Below, piece by piece: positions 34,185-42,318 of a stretch of 64,000 nucleotides of DNA (positions are counted from its first letter, which is position 1; every line of letters starts with the position of its first letter). Location: contig NZ_VFOP01000001.1 in assembly GCF_006716185.1 (NCBI RefSeq), forward strand, positions 3,658,001 to 3,722,000. The letters are read 5' to 3'. The position numbers and the translations under genes were made by a program. The stretch is from Ornithinicoccus hortensis (GTDB taxonomy: Bacteria; Actinomycetota; Actinomycetes; Actinomycetales; Dermatophilaceae). The notes beneath the pieces were generated by a model that was given only the letters and a program-made list of their open reading frames with translations, had not been told where the DNA came from and made no database searches.

Positions 34185-34649
34185 CTACTGCAGGGCGCGC
34201 TTGACCGCGGCGGCCACGCGACCGCCCTCGGCCTGCCCGGCGACCCTGGGCTGCAAGACCTTCATGACCTGGCCCATCTGCGCCATCCCGGTGGCGCCCA
34301 CCTCGGCCACGGCCTCGGTCGCCATCCGGTCCAACTCGGCGTCCTCCAGCTGGGCCGGCAGGTAGGCCTCCAGGATCGCCAGCTCGGCGTTCTCCTGGGC
34401 GGCCAGCTCCTCCCGTCCCGCGTCGGCGAAGGCCGCCGCGGACTCCCGACGCTTCTTGCCCTCCTTGGTGAGCACCGCGAGGACCTCGTCGTCGGACAGG
34501 GTCCGGGCCTGCGTGCCGGAGACCTCGGCGTTGGACACCGCCGTCAGCACCATCCGCAGGGTCGCCGAGCGCACCTTGTCCTGCGCCCTGATGGATTCCT
34601 GGAGGTCGTGCTGGAGGGTGGCCTTGAGACCGGTCGTGGGTGCAGTCAT
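34185..34649 (-). CDS. GatB/YqeY domain protein
   Basis: 154 residues. The sequence is entirely helical, with SIRAQDKVRSATLRMVLTAV, DDEVLAVLTKEGKKRRESA and a final GQVMKVLQPRVAG. This is YqeY, related to the tRNA-binding tail of GatB; its role is unclear, perhaps in tRNA or stress biology. Lies between the PBP (convergent) and the metallophosphoesterase (divergent), a known actinobacterial neighbour set. Confidence 0.93.
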   Translation of the reverse strand: MTAPTTGLKATLQHDLQESIRAQDKVRSATLRMVLTAVSNAEVSGTQARTLSDDEVLAVLTKEGKKRRESAAAFADAGREELAAQENAELAILEAYLPAQLEDAELDRMATEAVAEVGATGMAQMGQVMKVLQPRVAGQAEGGRVAAAVKRALQ

Positions 34650-34711
34650 GGCCCCATCCTCTCACCGGGGGTCGGCACGGCCGCGCAGATTCCTGTGGCA
34701 TCGTTTCGCCT

Positions 34712-35653
34712 ATGCATCCGGTATGGCGTGTCGGCGGTTCACTGGTCGGGGCCGGGCTGGGGGTGCTCGGCTGGAGCACGCTGGTCGAGCCCCGGGCGTT
34801 CGCGCTGCGCCGGTTCGACGTGCCGGTGCTGCCCGCCGGCTCCCGGCCGCTGCGGGTCCTGCACCTGTCCGACCTGCACCTGCTCCCCAGCCAGCGCTAC
34901 CGGATCGACTGGGTCCGCGGTCTGGCCGCCCTCGCGCCCGACCTGGTGGTCACCACCGGGGACAACCTGGCGGGACCCGACGCGGTGCCCGCGGTCCTGG
35001 ACGCCTACCGGGACCTGCTCGGCATACCCGGGGTCTTCGTCCTCGGCTCCAACGACTACTTCCCGCCGACCTACAAGAACCCGCTGCGCTACTTCAACGA
35101 CAGCCACGCCCGGGGCGAGCACCTCACGCCCCATCGGCTGCCCACGCAGGACCTGGTCGACGGGTTCACGGCGGCGGGCTGGGTGGACCTGGACAACGCC
35201 CGGACCCGGTTGACCGTGGGCGGGCTGGACCTCGAGTTCGTCGGCGTGGACGACCCCCACCTGGAGTACGACGACTACGCCTCGATCGCCGGCCCGGCCG
35301 ACCCGGCCGCCGACCTGATGATCGGCGTCACCCACGCGCCCTACCAGCGCATCCTGGACCCGATGGCCGCCGACGGGGCGCGGCTGCTGCTGGCCGGCCA
35401 CACCCACGGCGGCCAGGTCTGCGTCCCCGGCCACGGGGCGCTGGTGACCAACTGCGACCTGGACACCAGCCGCGCCAAGGGGCTGTCCCGGTGGTGGCCC
35501 GGGGCCGCCCGTGCCAAGCCCCGGGCGATGCCCCCGGAGGGCGCGGCCTACCTGCACGTCTCGGCCGGCCTCGGTGCCGCCCCGACCTCGCCGTTCCGTC
35601 TCGCCTGCCGCCCGGAGGCCTCGTTGCTGACCCTCCGCGAGGCCCGCCGATAG
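34712..35653 (+). CDS. Metallophosphoesterase, membrane-anchored (YkuE/Rv3683-like)
   Basis: 313 residues from the ATG at 34712; no ribosome site is evident and the transcript may be leaderless. An N-terminal helix (8-24) could anchor it. The calcineurin-like motifs are HLSDLHLLP (D-x-H), TTGDNL (GD), GSNDYFPP (GN-type replaced by GSND), VTHAPY and GHTHGGQVC. The second motif has S-N-D where most members have G-N-H-D. Substrate unknown. Follows PBP/YqeY in the conserved order and precedes tRNA-Pro. Confidence 0.9.
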   Translation: MHPVWRVGGSLVGAGLGVLGWSTLVEPRAFALRRFDVPVLPAGSRPLRVLHLSDLHLLPSQRYRIDWVRGLAALAPDLVVTTGDNLAGPDAVPAVLDAYRDLLGIPGVFVLGSNDYFPPTYKNPLRYFNDSHARGEHLTPHRLPTQDLVDGFTAAGWVDLDNARTRLTVGGLDLEFVGVDDPHLEYDDYASIAGPADPAADLMIGVTHAPYQRILDPMAADGARLLLAGHTHGGQVCVPGHGALVTNCDLDTSRAKGLSRWWPGAARAKPRAMPPEGAAYLHVSAGLGAAPTSPFRLACRPEASLLTLREARR

Positions 35654-35738
35654 CCCGTCCGGGCCCGCTCCGCGGGCGGACCGTCCCCGTGACCGGGGCG
35701 CGCGGCACCCGGATTCGTTGCGCGGGCGGAGCGTGGGC

Positions 35739-35744
35739 TATTCT
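35739..35744 (+). promoter_or_regulatory. -10 element of tRNA-Pro
   Basis: TATTCT about 34 bp upstream of the mature tRNA, with CGTTGC 17 bp further upstream as a weak -35. The 13-base string TATTCTTGCCGTC recurs at the flavoprotein promoter at 37131. Confidence 0.55.
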
Positions 35745-35777
35745 TGCCGTCGCTGCGTGCCGCAAGGCACCAGCCAC

Positions 35778-35853
<76 letters not shown>

Positions 35854-35875
35854 CTGTGATGTCTCAGGACATCGC

Positions 35876-35912
35876 GGAGGGCCGAACCCACGAGATGTGG
35901 GTTCGGCCCTCC
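35876..35912 (+). terminator. Terminator of tRNA-Pro
   Basis: A perfect 15-bp stem GGAGGGCCGAACCCA / complement, 7-base loop, followed by TTCGTTTC. It starts 25 bp after the tRNA 3' end. Confidence 0.9.
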
Positions 35913-35996
35913 TTCGTTTCAGTCCTGCGTCCCGGTAGCGCTGGATGTGTCGGGCTTCAGCTCGCGAACCAGTTCCTGATTCGACACCAGAGGGGC

Positions 35997-36019
35997 AATA
36001 TGTACATGATGTACATATT
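35997..36019. promoter_or_regulatory. Perfect 23-bp AT-rich palindrome (operator candidate)
   Basis: Arms AATATGTACAT and ATGTACATATT flank a single G. The A+T content stands out sharply from the surrounding DNA. The core TGTACATGATGTACA resembles operators of GntR/FCD-type repressors, and such a regulator gene begins 340 bp downstream. Could also control a gene now lost. Role is inference. Confidence 0.6.
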
Positions 36020-36054
36020 CCGCTAGGAAGCAGGACGTCATGGCACCCCCGCTG

Positions 36055-36117
36055 TGTCAGCGCGCCGACGCAGGCACGGTTCCCGGCGGCACGCTGCAAC
36101 GCGGTCAGGTCCCCCAT
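36055..36117 (-). pseudogene. Remnant with LQRxAGNRA motif
   Basis: From an ATG at 36117 the minus strand reads MGDLTALQRAAGNRACVGAL then loses sense into the palindrome. LxxLQRxAGNRAVxxLL is a short motif seen repeatedly in actinobacterial extracellular-contractile-injection-associated and other secreted proteins. Only this piece is recognisable, no ribosome site precedes it, and the downstream codons look non-coding. A chance match cannot be excluded. Confidence 0.3.
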
Positions 36118-36357
36118 CACACCAACTCGTGCGGAGGGAACCGTTTCCAAGGCACCGCCAGGAGCCGCAACTTTCTGCGGACCCGCCGGCTTCCGGAGCC
36201 TCATCCACAGCATGGTAGCCACGCCCGAATCACTTCGGTACCCATCGAGGCCCCCAGCTCCGGGCGATCGTCACGTATGACGTGGCAGGAGAGAATGCCC
36301 TCATAGGCGCCAAGAGGAATGGCGACACCGGGACGATCGGGCGCGACGAGGGAGACG

Positions 36358-37050
36358 ATGGTGAGTAACGACGAGGTGCGACCAGCGGGATTGACGGTCG
36401 ACCTCACGGCACGTGTCGGTGACCAAGTCTTCCGAGCGCTGCGGACAGCCATCGTGAACGGTGAGCTTCCGGAGGGCTACCGCCTCCGGATCCGTGACCT
36501 CGCCGACGAGCTCGGCACGAGCGTGATGCCGGTCAGGGAGGCCATCCGGCGGCTCGAGGAGATCGGGCTGGCGGAGGCCGTCCCGTACCGCGGCGCGGTC
36601 GTCAAGCAGCTCACCGGGGAGGAGTTGCTGAACATCTACGGGGTGCGCCGCCTGCTCGAGGTAGAGGCGGCCCGCGCCGGGGTCCCCCACGTCGACGGGG
36701 CCACGCTGGAGGCCGCCGAGTCCGAGTTCACCGCCCTGGAGCTGGCCATCACCGAGCAGCGGGCCGTGGACTACCTCGACCGCGACGAGGCGCTGCTCAC
36801 CCTGCTGTACGGCGCATCGGGCAACCCCGTGCTGGTCGAGACGATCACCGCGCTGTGGCTGCGCTGCCGCAACTACAAGATCGTGGGAGCTACCCAGGAG
36901 CTCACCGCCGGTCACCCGGAGAACCTGTCGCTCTACCAGCGACAACTCCTCGACGCCGTGGCGTCGGGCGACGCCGACGCGGCGGGCGAGGTCACCGCGG
37001 CCTCCATCGACGCCGCCATCGAGCGGATCCGGACGGCCTTCGCCGGCTGA
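36358..37050 (+). CDS. GntR family regulator, FCD subfamily
   Basis: 230 residues from the ATG at 36358, preceded by GAGGGAG. The N-terminal winged helix (about 15-80) has RALRTAIVNGELPEGYRLRI and ELGTSVMPVREAIRRLEEIGL, the GntR recognition helix. The C-terminal FCD domain holds metal/effector residues including DEALLTLLYGASGNPVL and a final QLLDAVASGDADAA. The usual His ligands of FCD (F-H-x-x-L) are replaced here (D-E-A-L-L-T-L-L), so metal use is doubtful. It probably regulates the cluster that follows, through the TGTGATCACA site at 37118. The 122-bp gap to the flavoprotein gene contains that site. Confidence 0.9.
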   Translation: MVSNDEVRPAGLTVDLTARVGDQVFRALRTAIVNGELPEGYRLRIRDLADELGTSVMPVREAIRRLEEIGLAEAVPYRGAVVKQLTGEELLNIYGVRRLLEVEAARAGVPHVDGATLEAAESEFTALELAITEQRAVDYLDRDEALLTLLYGASGNPVLVETITALWLRCRNYKIVGATQELTAGHPENLSLYQRQLLDAVASGDADAAGEVTAASIDAAIERIRTAFAG

Positions 37051-37107
37051 GCCCACGGCATACCCCCCTCGCACCCCATCCCCCGCCCGAGACGGTCGCG
37101 CCGCATC

Positions 37108-37136
37108 TTGTGTGATTTGTGATCACATCCTATTCT
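37108..37136 (+). promoter_or_regulatory. Promoter of the flavoprotein cluster with operator in the spacer
   Basis: TTGTGT (37108-37113) and TATTCT (37131-37136) are separated by exactly 17 bp. The spacer contains the perfect palindrome TGTGATCACA (37118-37127), extended TTGTGATCACAT. A repressor bound there would block RNA polymerase. The GntR protein encoded just upstream is the obvious candidate. The start of transcription would be near 37143, 29 bases before the ATG. Confidence 0.7.
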
Positions 37137-37171
37137 TGCCGTCATCACTGACCACAGAAGGGACCGGTGCC

Positions 37172-38563
37172 ATGAGGGACGCCGTGATCGTCGGCGGAGG
37201 GCTCGCCGGGTTGACCGCGGCGTGGCGCCTGCGGTTCTGGGACATCGAGCTGCTCGAGGAGAGTCCCCGGATCGGCGGCCGCATCCGCTCGGAGACGCGC
37301 GGCCGGTACTTCATGAACTGGGGCGGTCACGTGTTCGCCGGGGCCGGCTCGTCGACGGACACCCTGCTCCGCGAGACCGGGACCAGGACGGTCGAGGTGC
37401 CCGGTGCGCTGAGCGGTCTGGCGATGAACGGGCGCCTGATCACCTCCGGGTGGATCCCGACCTACCCGTTCCGCATCCCGATGCCCGGCTCCTCGCGGGC
37501 CGCCCTGCTCAGAGCCGGGGCCCGGATCAGCCTCGACGTGCTGCGGTATGCCCGGGCGTCCCGGCTCCGACCCGGCGAGACGGGCGCGACGCGCCAGCAG
37601 CGCATCTACGACTTCGAGAACGACCGCTCGTTCGCGGACTACATCGGGGAGCTGCCCGAGGACGCCGAGGCCCTGTTCCGGCCGACCGTCTCCCGCTCGG
37701 CCGGGGACCCCGACGAGCTGTCGGCGGGGGCCGGCATCGGCTACTTCAACCTGGTGTGGAACATCGGCCAGGGACTGAACCGCAGCATCCTGGGCGGGCC
37801 GTCCACCCTCACCGAGACCCTCGCGGCGGCCCTGGGCGACCGGGTGCAGACCCGGACCCGGGTCGAGGAGGTCGTCCAGCACCCCGACCACGTGGTCGTC
37901 CGGTTCACCCGCGACGGGGTGTCGCAGCAGGTGCGGGCCAGGACGGTCGTGCTGGCCACGCCCGCGCCGGTCAGCCACCGGATCGGGGTGGACCTGCCCG
38001 AGGACGTCCGGGACGCCCTGTCCAAGGTCGCCTACGGCTCCTACGTGAGCGCCGCCTTCCTGACCGGCGAGACCACCCGCAAACCGTGGGACGACACCTA
38101 CGGGATCGCGACCCCCAAGCGGTCCTTCAGCGTCGCCCTGAACATGGGCAACGTGGTCCACGGCCTGAGCCGCGAGCGGCACCCCGGCGGCAGCCTGATG
38201 ACCTTCTCCCCCGCCGGGCTCGCCCGGCAGCTGATCGGACGCACTGACGAGGAGATCACCGCCACCTACCTGCGGGACCTGGACGGGTTCCTGCCCGGCT
38301 TCTCGGAGGACGTCGTGGAGGCGCGGGTGCAGCGCTGGGAGCTCGGGGCGCCCTACTGCTTCCCGGGGCGCGGGGCCCTGCAGCCGGTGCTGACCAGGGC
38401 CGGGTCCCGGGTCCACCTGGCGGGCGACTACCTCGGCACGCTGTATACCGAGACCGCCATCGAGTCCGCGTACACCGCTGCCCAGGCGATCCGCAGCACC
38501 CTGGCCTCCGAGCGCCAGGTGGCCGCGGTCGCGGACCGCCGGTCCGTGGCGGAGCACGTCTGA
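37172..38563 (+). CDS. FAD-dependent amine oxidase/PPOX-superfamily oxidoreductase
   Basis: 463 residues from the ATG at 37172, with AGAAGGGA upstream. AVIVGGGLAGLTAAWRLRF binds the FAD ADP part, ELLEESPRIGGRIRSE is the second fingerprint, and HLAGDYLGTLYTETAIESAY is the C-terminal FAD contact. This belongs with protoporphyrinogen-oxidase/monoamine-oxidase-like flavoproteins. Haem synthesis is unlikely as no hem genes are near. It is coupled to the DapA-like gene (TGATG overlap), so the two likely act in one pathway on an amine or amino-acid-like compound. The substrate is unknown. Confidence 0.85.
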   Translation: MRDAVIVGGGLAGLTAAWRLRFWDIELLEESPRIGGRIRSETRGRYFMNWGGHVFAGAGSSTDTLLRETGTRTVEVPGALSGLAMNGRLITSGWIPTYPFRIPMPGSSRAALLRAGARISLDVLRYARASRLRPGETGATRQQRIYDFENDRSFADYIGELPEDAEALFRPTVSRSAGDPDELSAGAGIGYFNLVWNIGQGLNRSILGGPSTLTETLAAALGDRVQTRTRVEEVVQHPDHVVVRFTRDGVSQQVRARTVVLATPAPVSHRIGVDLPEDVRDALSKVAYGSYVSAAFLTGETTRKPWDDTYGIATPKRSFSVALNMGNVVHGLSRERHPGGSLMTFSPAGLARQLIGRTDEEITATYLRDLDGFLPGFSEDVVEARVQRWELGAPYCFPGRGALQPVLTRAGSRVHLAGDYLGTLYTETAIESAYTAAQAIRSTLASERQVAAVADRRSVAEHV

Positions 38564-39468
38564 TGGCCACCCCGCTCGGCGGCGTCCTGACCGCCCTCGC
38601 CACGCCCTTCGACTCCTCCGGGGAGATCGACGCCGGCCTGCTGGCCCGGGTCGTCGACCGCTCCGTCTCCGCCGGGGTCGGCGGGGTGGTGGCCGGCGGC
38701 TCCACCGGCGAGTTCGCCGCGCTGGACCACGACGAGCGCCTCCGGTTGGTGGAACTGGTGACCGAGCAGACCGCCGGGCGGGTCCCGGTGGTGGCCCAGA
38801 CCGGCGCCACCTCGACCCGGGAGGCCATCAAACTCTCCCGGGCGGCCGAGCGGGCCGGCGCCGACGTCCTCATGCTGGTGACCCCCTACTACGAGCCGCT
38901 GTCCGTGGCCGAGACGGTGGCGTATCTCAAGGACGTGTGTGCCGCGGTCGACCTGCCGGTCATGCTCTACAACATCCCGGCCGCGACCGGCGTGGCGCTC
39001 GACCTGGAGACCGTGGCCGCGCTGGCCGAGGAGGTCGACACGATCCGGTACGTCAAGGACTCGAGCGCGAACTGGGAGTTCGGGCTCCAGCTGATCCACC
39101 ACCTCGGCCCGCGGGTCGGGACCTTCATCGGGTGGGACGCCTACGCCTACAGCGCGTTGGCCGAGGGTGCCACCGGCGTCCTGGCCGGGACGGCCAACGT
39201 GGTCCCGGAACACCTGGTCGCCCTGCACCGCGCGGTCCGGGACGGGGACCACGACCGGGCCCGCCGGATCTGGGGCGACCTCTACCCCGCGATCGACGCC
39301 ATGCTGTCCCAGCCGTTCGTCGCCGCCGTCAAGGACGGGCTGCGGTTGACCGGGCTCGATGTCGGGCTCCCCCGCCCCCCGGTCGCCCCGCTGGACGGCG
39401 GGGCCTCGGCGGTCCTGCAGCGGGCGCTGGAGCAGCTCCCGCCCGTCGCACCCACCGCCGCGACCTGA
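38563..39468 (+). CDS. DapA-family lyase/aldolase (dihydrodipicolinate-synthase-like)
   Basis: 301 residues. A (beta/alpha)8 class I aldolase of the DHDPS/NAL superfamily: GGSTGEFAAL (substrate carboxylate loop, about 45-54), Tyr136 in LYNIPAATG, and Schiff-base Lys165 in RYVKDSSAN. True DapA is unlikely in this setting; family members also act as N-acetylneuraminate lyase, keto-deoxy-sugar-acid dehydratase or 4-hydroxyproline-pathway deaminase. The start shares a base with the stop of the flavoprotein, and the permease follows 80 bp downstream. Confidence 0.88.
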   Translation: MATPLGGVLTALATPFDSSGEIDAGLLARVVDRSVSAGVGGVVAGGSTGEFAALDHDERLRLVELVTEQTAGRVPVVAQTGATSTREAIKLSRAAERAGADVLMLVTPYYEPLSVAETVAYLKDVCAAVDLPVMLYNIPAATGVALDLETVAALAEEVDTIRYVKDSSANWEFGLQLIHHLGPRVGTFIGWDAYAYSALAEGATGVLAGTANVVPEHLVALHRAVRDGDHDRARRIWGDLYPAIDAMLSQPFVAAVKDGLRLTGLDVGLPRPPVAPLDGGASAVLQRALEQLPPVAPTAAT

Positions 39469-39548
39469 CGGCGCGCCGCGGCCCGGGTATCGCCCCGGGC
39501 GGCCCGGGACTATCGTGTGGCTGCCGAAGGACGCGATGGAGGGTCGAC

Positions 39549-40955
39549 GTGGAAGTTCAGTGGTGGAGCATCTTGCCATTCGTCACCATGCTCGGGTGCA
39601 TCGCCGTGCTCCCGCTGATCGAGGCGACCTCCCACTACTGGGAGAAGCAGCGCGTCCAGCTGCTCATCGCGTTGCTGCTCGGGGTCCCGGTGGCCCTGTG
39701 GTTCATCATCGGCGGGGACAGCTCGGCCGTGGTGCACGCGCTGATCGAGTACGTCCAGTTCATCTGCCTGCTGCTCGCCCTGTTCGTGGTCTCCGGGGGA
39801 ATCTTCCTCAAGGGCGACATCCAGGCCAACCCCCGCAACAACACCATCTTCCTGGGCTTCGGCGCGGTGATCGCCTCGTTCATCGGCACCACGGGCGCGG
39901 CGATGCTGCTGATCCGGCCGCTGCTGAACACCAACGCCGAGCGGAAGTTCCGCACGCACACGGTGCTGTTCTGCATCTTCATCGTGGCCAACTGTGGTGG
40001 CCTGCTCACCCCGCTGGGTGACCCACCGCTGTTCCTGGGGTTCCTCCGCGGGGTGCCGTTCACCTGGACCTTCGGGCTGTGGCCGATGTGGCTGTTCGTC
40101 AACGCGGTCCTGCTGGTCACCTACTACGCCCTGGACAAGAAGTTCTACGCCCAGGAGCGCCCGGAGGACGTCGCGCTCGACACCTCCTCGATCACGCCGC
40201 TGGGCGTCAAGGGCCGGGTCAACCTGATCTACCTGGCGATCATCGTCGCCGCGGTCGCCTTCGCCCCGTCGATCGACATCCACAACATCGAGGCCGGGCA
40301 CGCGGCCTTCCTCGACTGGATCCCGGTCCGGGAGATCATCATGCTCACCGTGGCCACGGTCTCGTTCACGACCGGCGACAAGGTCGCGCGGTTCGTGGAC
40401 AACAACTTCAAGTGGGGCCCGATCCTGGAGGTCGCGGCCCTGTTCATCGGCATCTTCCTGACGATGATCCCGGCCCTGAAGTACCTCGGCCAGATCGCCC
40501 CGAACCTGCCGTTGAACGAGGTCACCTTCTTCATCTTCACCGGCGGCCTGTCCTCGATGCTCGACAACGCCCCGACCTACGTCACGTTCTTCGAGATGGC
40601 CCGCGAGCTGGGTGGGGAACCGGCCGTGGCCGGCGTCTTCGAGCCCTACCTGGTCGCGATCAGTCTCGGCGCGGTGTTCTGCGGGGCGATCACCTACATC
40701 GGCAACGGCCCGAACTTCATGGTCAAGGCGGTCGCCGACAGCGTGGGCGTCAAGATGCCCTCCTTCGGCGGCTACGTCGTGCAGGCCTTCACCTACCTGG
40801 TGCCGACCCTGGTCGCCATGGTCTGCATCTTCATCGCGGACTCCACCTGGGCGTTGGTCCTCGGCCTGGTGCTCACCCTGGGCCTGCTCCTCCGGGCCGT
40901 CCTGGCGGTCCGGGCTCACGACGACCCGGTCGAGCAAGAGTCCGCGGCGGACTGA
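39549..40955 (+). CDS. Sodium:proton antiporter/ion-transporter-family permease
   Basis: 468 residues from the GTG at 39549, with GGAGGG upstream. About 11-13 membrane segments. Two similar halves show the family's re-entrant motif: IGTTGAAMLLIRPLL and, later, GGLSSMLDNAPTYVTFFEMA. NCGGLLTPLGDPPLFLGFLRG is characteristic of the NhaD/citrate-transporter-like (IT) superfamily. Either Na+/H+ exchange or uptake of an organic acid is possible; the last place in the GntR cluster favours uptake of the pathway substrate. Confidence 0.83.
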   Translation: MEVQWWSILPFVTMLGCIAVLPLIEATSHYWEKQRVQLLIALLLGVPVALWFIIGGDSSAVVHALIEYVQFICLLLALFVVSGGIFLKGDIQANPRNNTIFLGFGAVIASFIGTTGAAMLLIRPLLNTNAERKFRTHTVLFCIFIVANCGGLLTPLGDPPLFLGFLRGVPFTWTFGLWPMWLFVNAVLLVTYYALDKKFYAQERPEDVALDTSSITPLGVKGRVNLIYLAIIVAAVAFAPSIDIHNIEAGHAAFLDWIPVREIIMLTVATVSFTTGDKVARFVDNNFKWGPILEVAALFIGIFLTMIPALKYLGQIAPNLPLNEVTFFIFTGGLSSMLDNAPTYVTFFEMARELGGEPAVAGVFEPYLVAISLGAVFCGAITYIGNGPNFMVKAVADSVGVKMPSFGGYVVQAFTYLVPTLVAMVCIFIADSTWALVLGLVLTLGLLLRAVLAVRAHDDPVEQESAAD

Positions 40956-41021
40956 GCCGGACGTCGGCGGCCGCCGGGGCCGGGTCCCCCCCCCCGGTGT
41001 GGTTCACGCCCGGTGGGTGGT

Positions 41022-41630
41022 TCAGGAGTTGAGCGGATCGGACTCGGCGTGGAGCGCGGCCATCTCGGCCTCCATCACCATCTCCTCGTCGGCGTCCAGC
41101 CGGACGTGGGAGAGCAGGCTGTGCAGCACCCGGACGGCCGCGGCGCACCGCTCGCCCCAGGCCGACAGGTAGCTGAACTGCCACCACCACAGGGCCTCCA
41201 GGATCCGCCCGTCGGTGAAGTGGCTCCAGCCGTAGTCCAGGTCGGCGGCGACCGCCGTCAGGTCGTCCGCGAGGGACCCGGGCACCACCTCCCCGGAGAG
41301 CACGGGGTCCTCCACGTCGACGTAGTCGTCGACCCCACCGAGCATCTGGCGCAGCCCGGTCCGCACCGCCTCCAGGTCGGTGTCGGGTCCGGGGTCGGGC
41401 TCGAAGCGTTCCTGGGGCACCACGTCGACCATCGCCCCCAGCCGGGCGCCGGCCAGCTGCATCTGTGAGGCGGCCAGCAACAGGACGGGCAGGGCGGTGT
41501 CGGCGCTCTGGCCGGCGGCGACCTCCCGGATCGTGGCCAGGTAGCGCTGGACCTCGAGCCCGGTGTCGGAGGCCAACTCGGCCACGGCCGTGTCGGTTCC
41601 GGTCTCGGCGGCCCCGGATGGGTCGGTCAT
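41022..41630 (-). CDS. DUF5063 domain protein
   Basis: 202 residues from the ATG at 41630 (a GTG is directly before it), with GAGGAGAGCAGGA upstream. An acidic, helical protein with DLDYGWSHFTDGRILEALWW, typical of DUF5063 proteins, which regularly follow recR in actinobacteria. No catalytic motif, membrane helix or signal. The gene ends 66 bp from the convergent permease gene, where a C10 tract lies. Confidence 0.83.
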   Translation of the reverse strand: MTDPSGAAETGTDTAVAELASDTGLEVQRYLATIREVAAGQSADTALPVLLLAASQMQLAGARLGAMVDVVPQERFEPDPGPDTDLEAVRTGLRQMLGGVDDYVDVEDPVLSGEVVPGSLADDLTAVAADLDYGWSHFTDGRILEALWWWQFSYLSAWGERCAAAVRVLHSLLSHVRLDADEEMVMEAEMAALHAESDPLNS

Positions 41631-41673
41631 CACGTCCTGCTCTCCTCGGCGGAGCCCGCGGCGCGGGGACGCC

Positions 41674-42273
41674 TCAGGCCTCGATCAGCCGTCGACCCTC
41701 GAACGCCCTGCCGAGGGTGACCTCGTCGGCATACTCCAAGTCTCCACCCACCGGCAGTCCGCTGGCTAGCCGACTGAGCTGCAGCCCCATCGGTTTGAGC
41801 AGCCGCGCCAGGTAGGTGGCCGTCGCCTCCCCCTCGAGGTTCGGGTCGGTCGCGATGATGATCTCGGTGATCGCGCCGTCGGACAGCCGGGTCATCAGCT
41901 CCTTGACCCGCAGGTCGTCGGGTCCGATCCCCTCGATCGGGCTGATCGACCCACCCAGCACGTGGTAACGGCCGCGGAACTCGCGGGTCCGTTCGATCGC
42001 CACCACGTCCTTGGCCTCCTCGACCACGCAGAGCAGGGCGGGGTCGCGGCGGGGGTCCAGGCAGATCCGGCACTGCTCGGCCTCCGCGACGTTGCCGCAC
42101 ACCGTGCAGAAGCGCACCTTGTCCTTGACCTCCGACAGCGCCCGCGCCAGGCGGTCGACGTCATCGGGGTCCGCGCTCAACAGGTGGAACGCGATGCGCT
42201 GCGCACTCTTCGGCCCGATGCCGGGCAACCGGCCGAGCTCATCGATCAGGTCCTGGACCACACCTTCATACAC
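41674..42273 (-). CDS. recR: Recombination protein RecR
   Basis: 199 residues from a GTG. The N-terminal HhH ([20 protein letters not shown]), the C4 zinc finger ([16 protein letters not shown]) and the Toprim domain ([15 protein letters not shown] ... [15 protein letters not shown]) are all present. With RecF/RecO it loads RecA at gaps. Located after a HAD-phosphatase gene and before DUF5063; dnaX lies 1.5 kb upstream, consistent with the common dnaX-recR neighbourhood. Confidence 0.97.
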   Translation of the reverse strand: MYEGVVQDLIDELGRLPGIGPKSAQRIAFHLLSADPDDVDRLARALSEVKDKVRFCTVCGNVAEAEQCRICLDPRRDPALLCVVEEAKDVVAIERTREFRGRYHVLGGSISPIEGIGPDDLRVKELMTRLSDGAITEIIIATDPNLEGEATATYLARLLKPMGLQLSRLASGLPVGGDLEYADEVTLGRAFEGRRLIEA

Positions 42274-42318
42274 AATGCTCCGACTGTATGCCGTGAGGTG
42301 CCGTTCGGACGACAGGAC

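Larger units (their letters stand above)
35913..36357. other. Gene-poor, lower-GC stretch between tRNA-Pro and the GntR gene
   Basis: No convincing gene is present. It contains a 23-bp AT-rich palindrome, a fragment with the LQRAAGNRA motif, a dyad CGTCA-cgta-TGACG at 36269-36282, and several frames that lack normal codon bias. An open frame at 36040-36306 (plus) has a weak ribosome site but no recognisable protein. The stretch looks like a scar of lost DNA next to a tRNA gene; no duplicated tRNA end was seen. Confidence 0.5.

Noticed and set aside
36040-36306. 88-codon plus-strand frame after the palindrome, with AGGA upstream
   Set aside because: No recognisable protein, poor codon bias, and it overlaps the opposite-strand motif fragment.
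37111-37127. TGTGA-N7-TCACA as a Crp/GlxR site
   Set aside because: Spacing is 7 rather than 6, and the inner even palindrome TGTGATCACA lying between -35 and -10 next to a GntR gene fits better as a GntR operator.
40981-41000. A tract of ten C (40986-40995) as a third 6C-type hairpin
   Set aside because: Only one short stem (CCGGG/CCCGG) can form and no second C-loop hairpin is present. More likely a convergent-gene spacer or a weak terminator.
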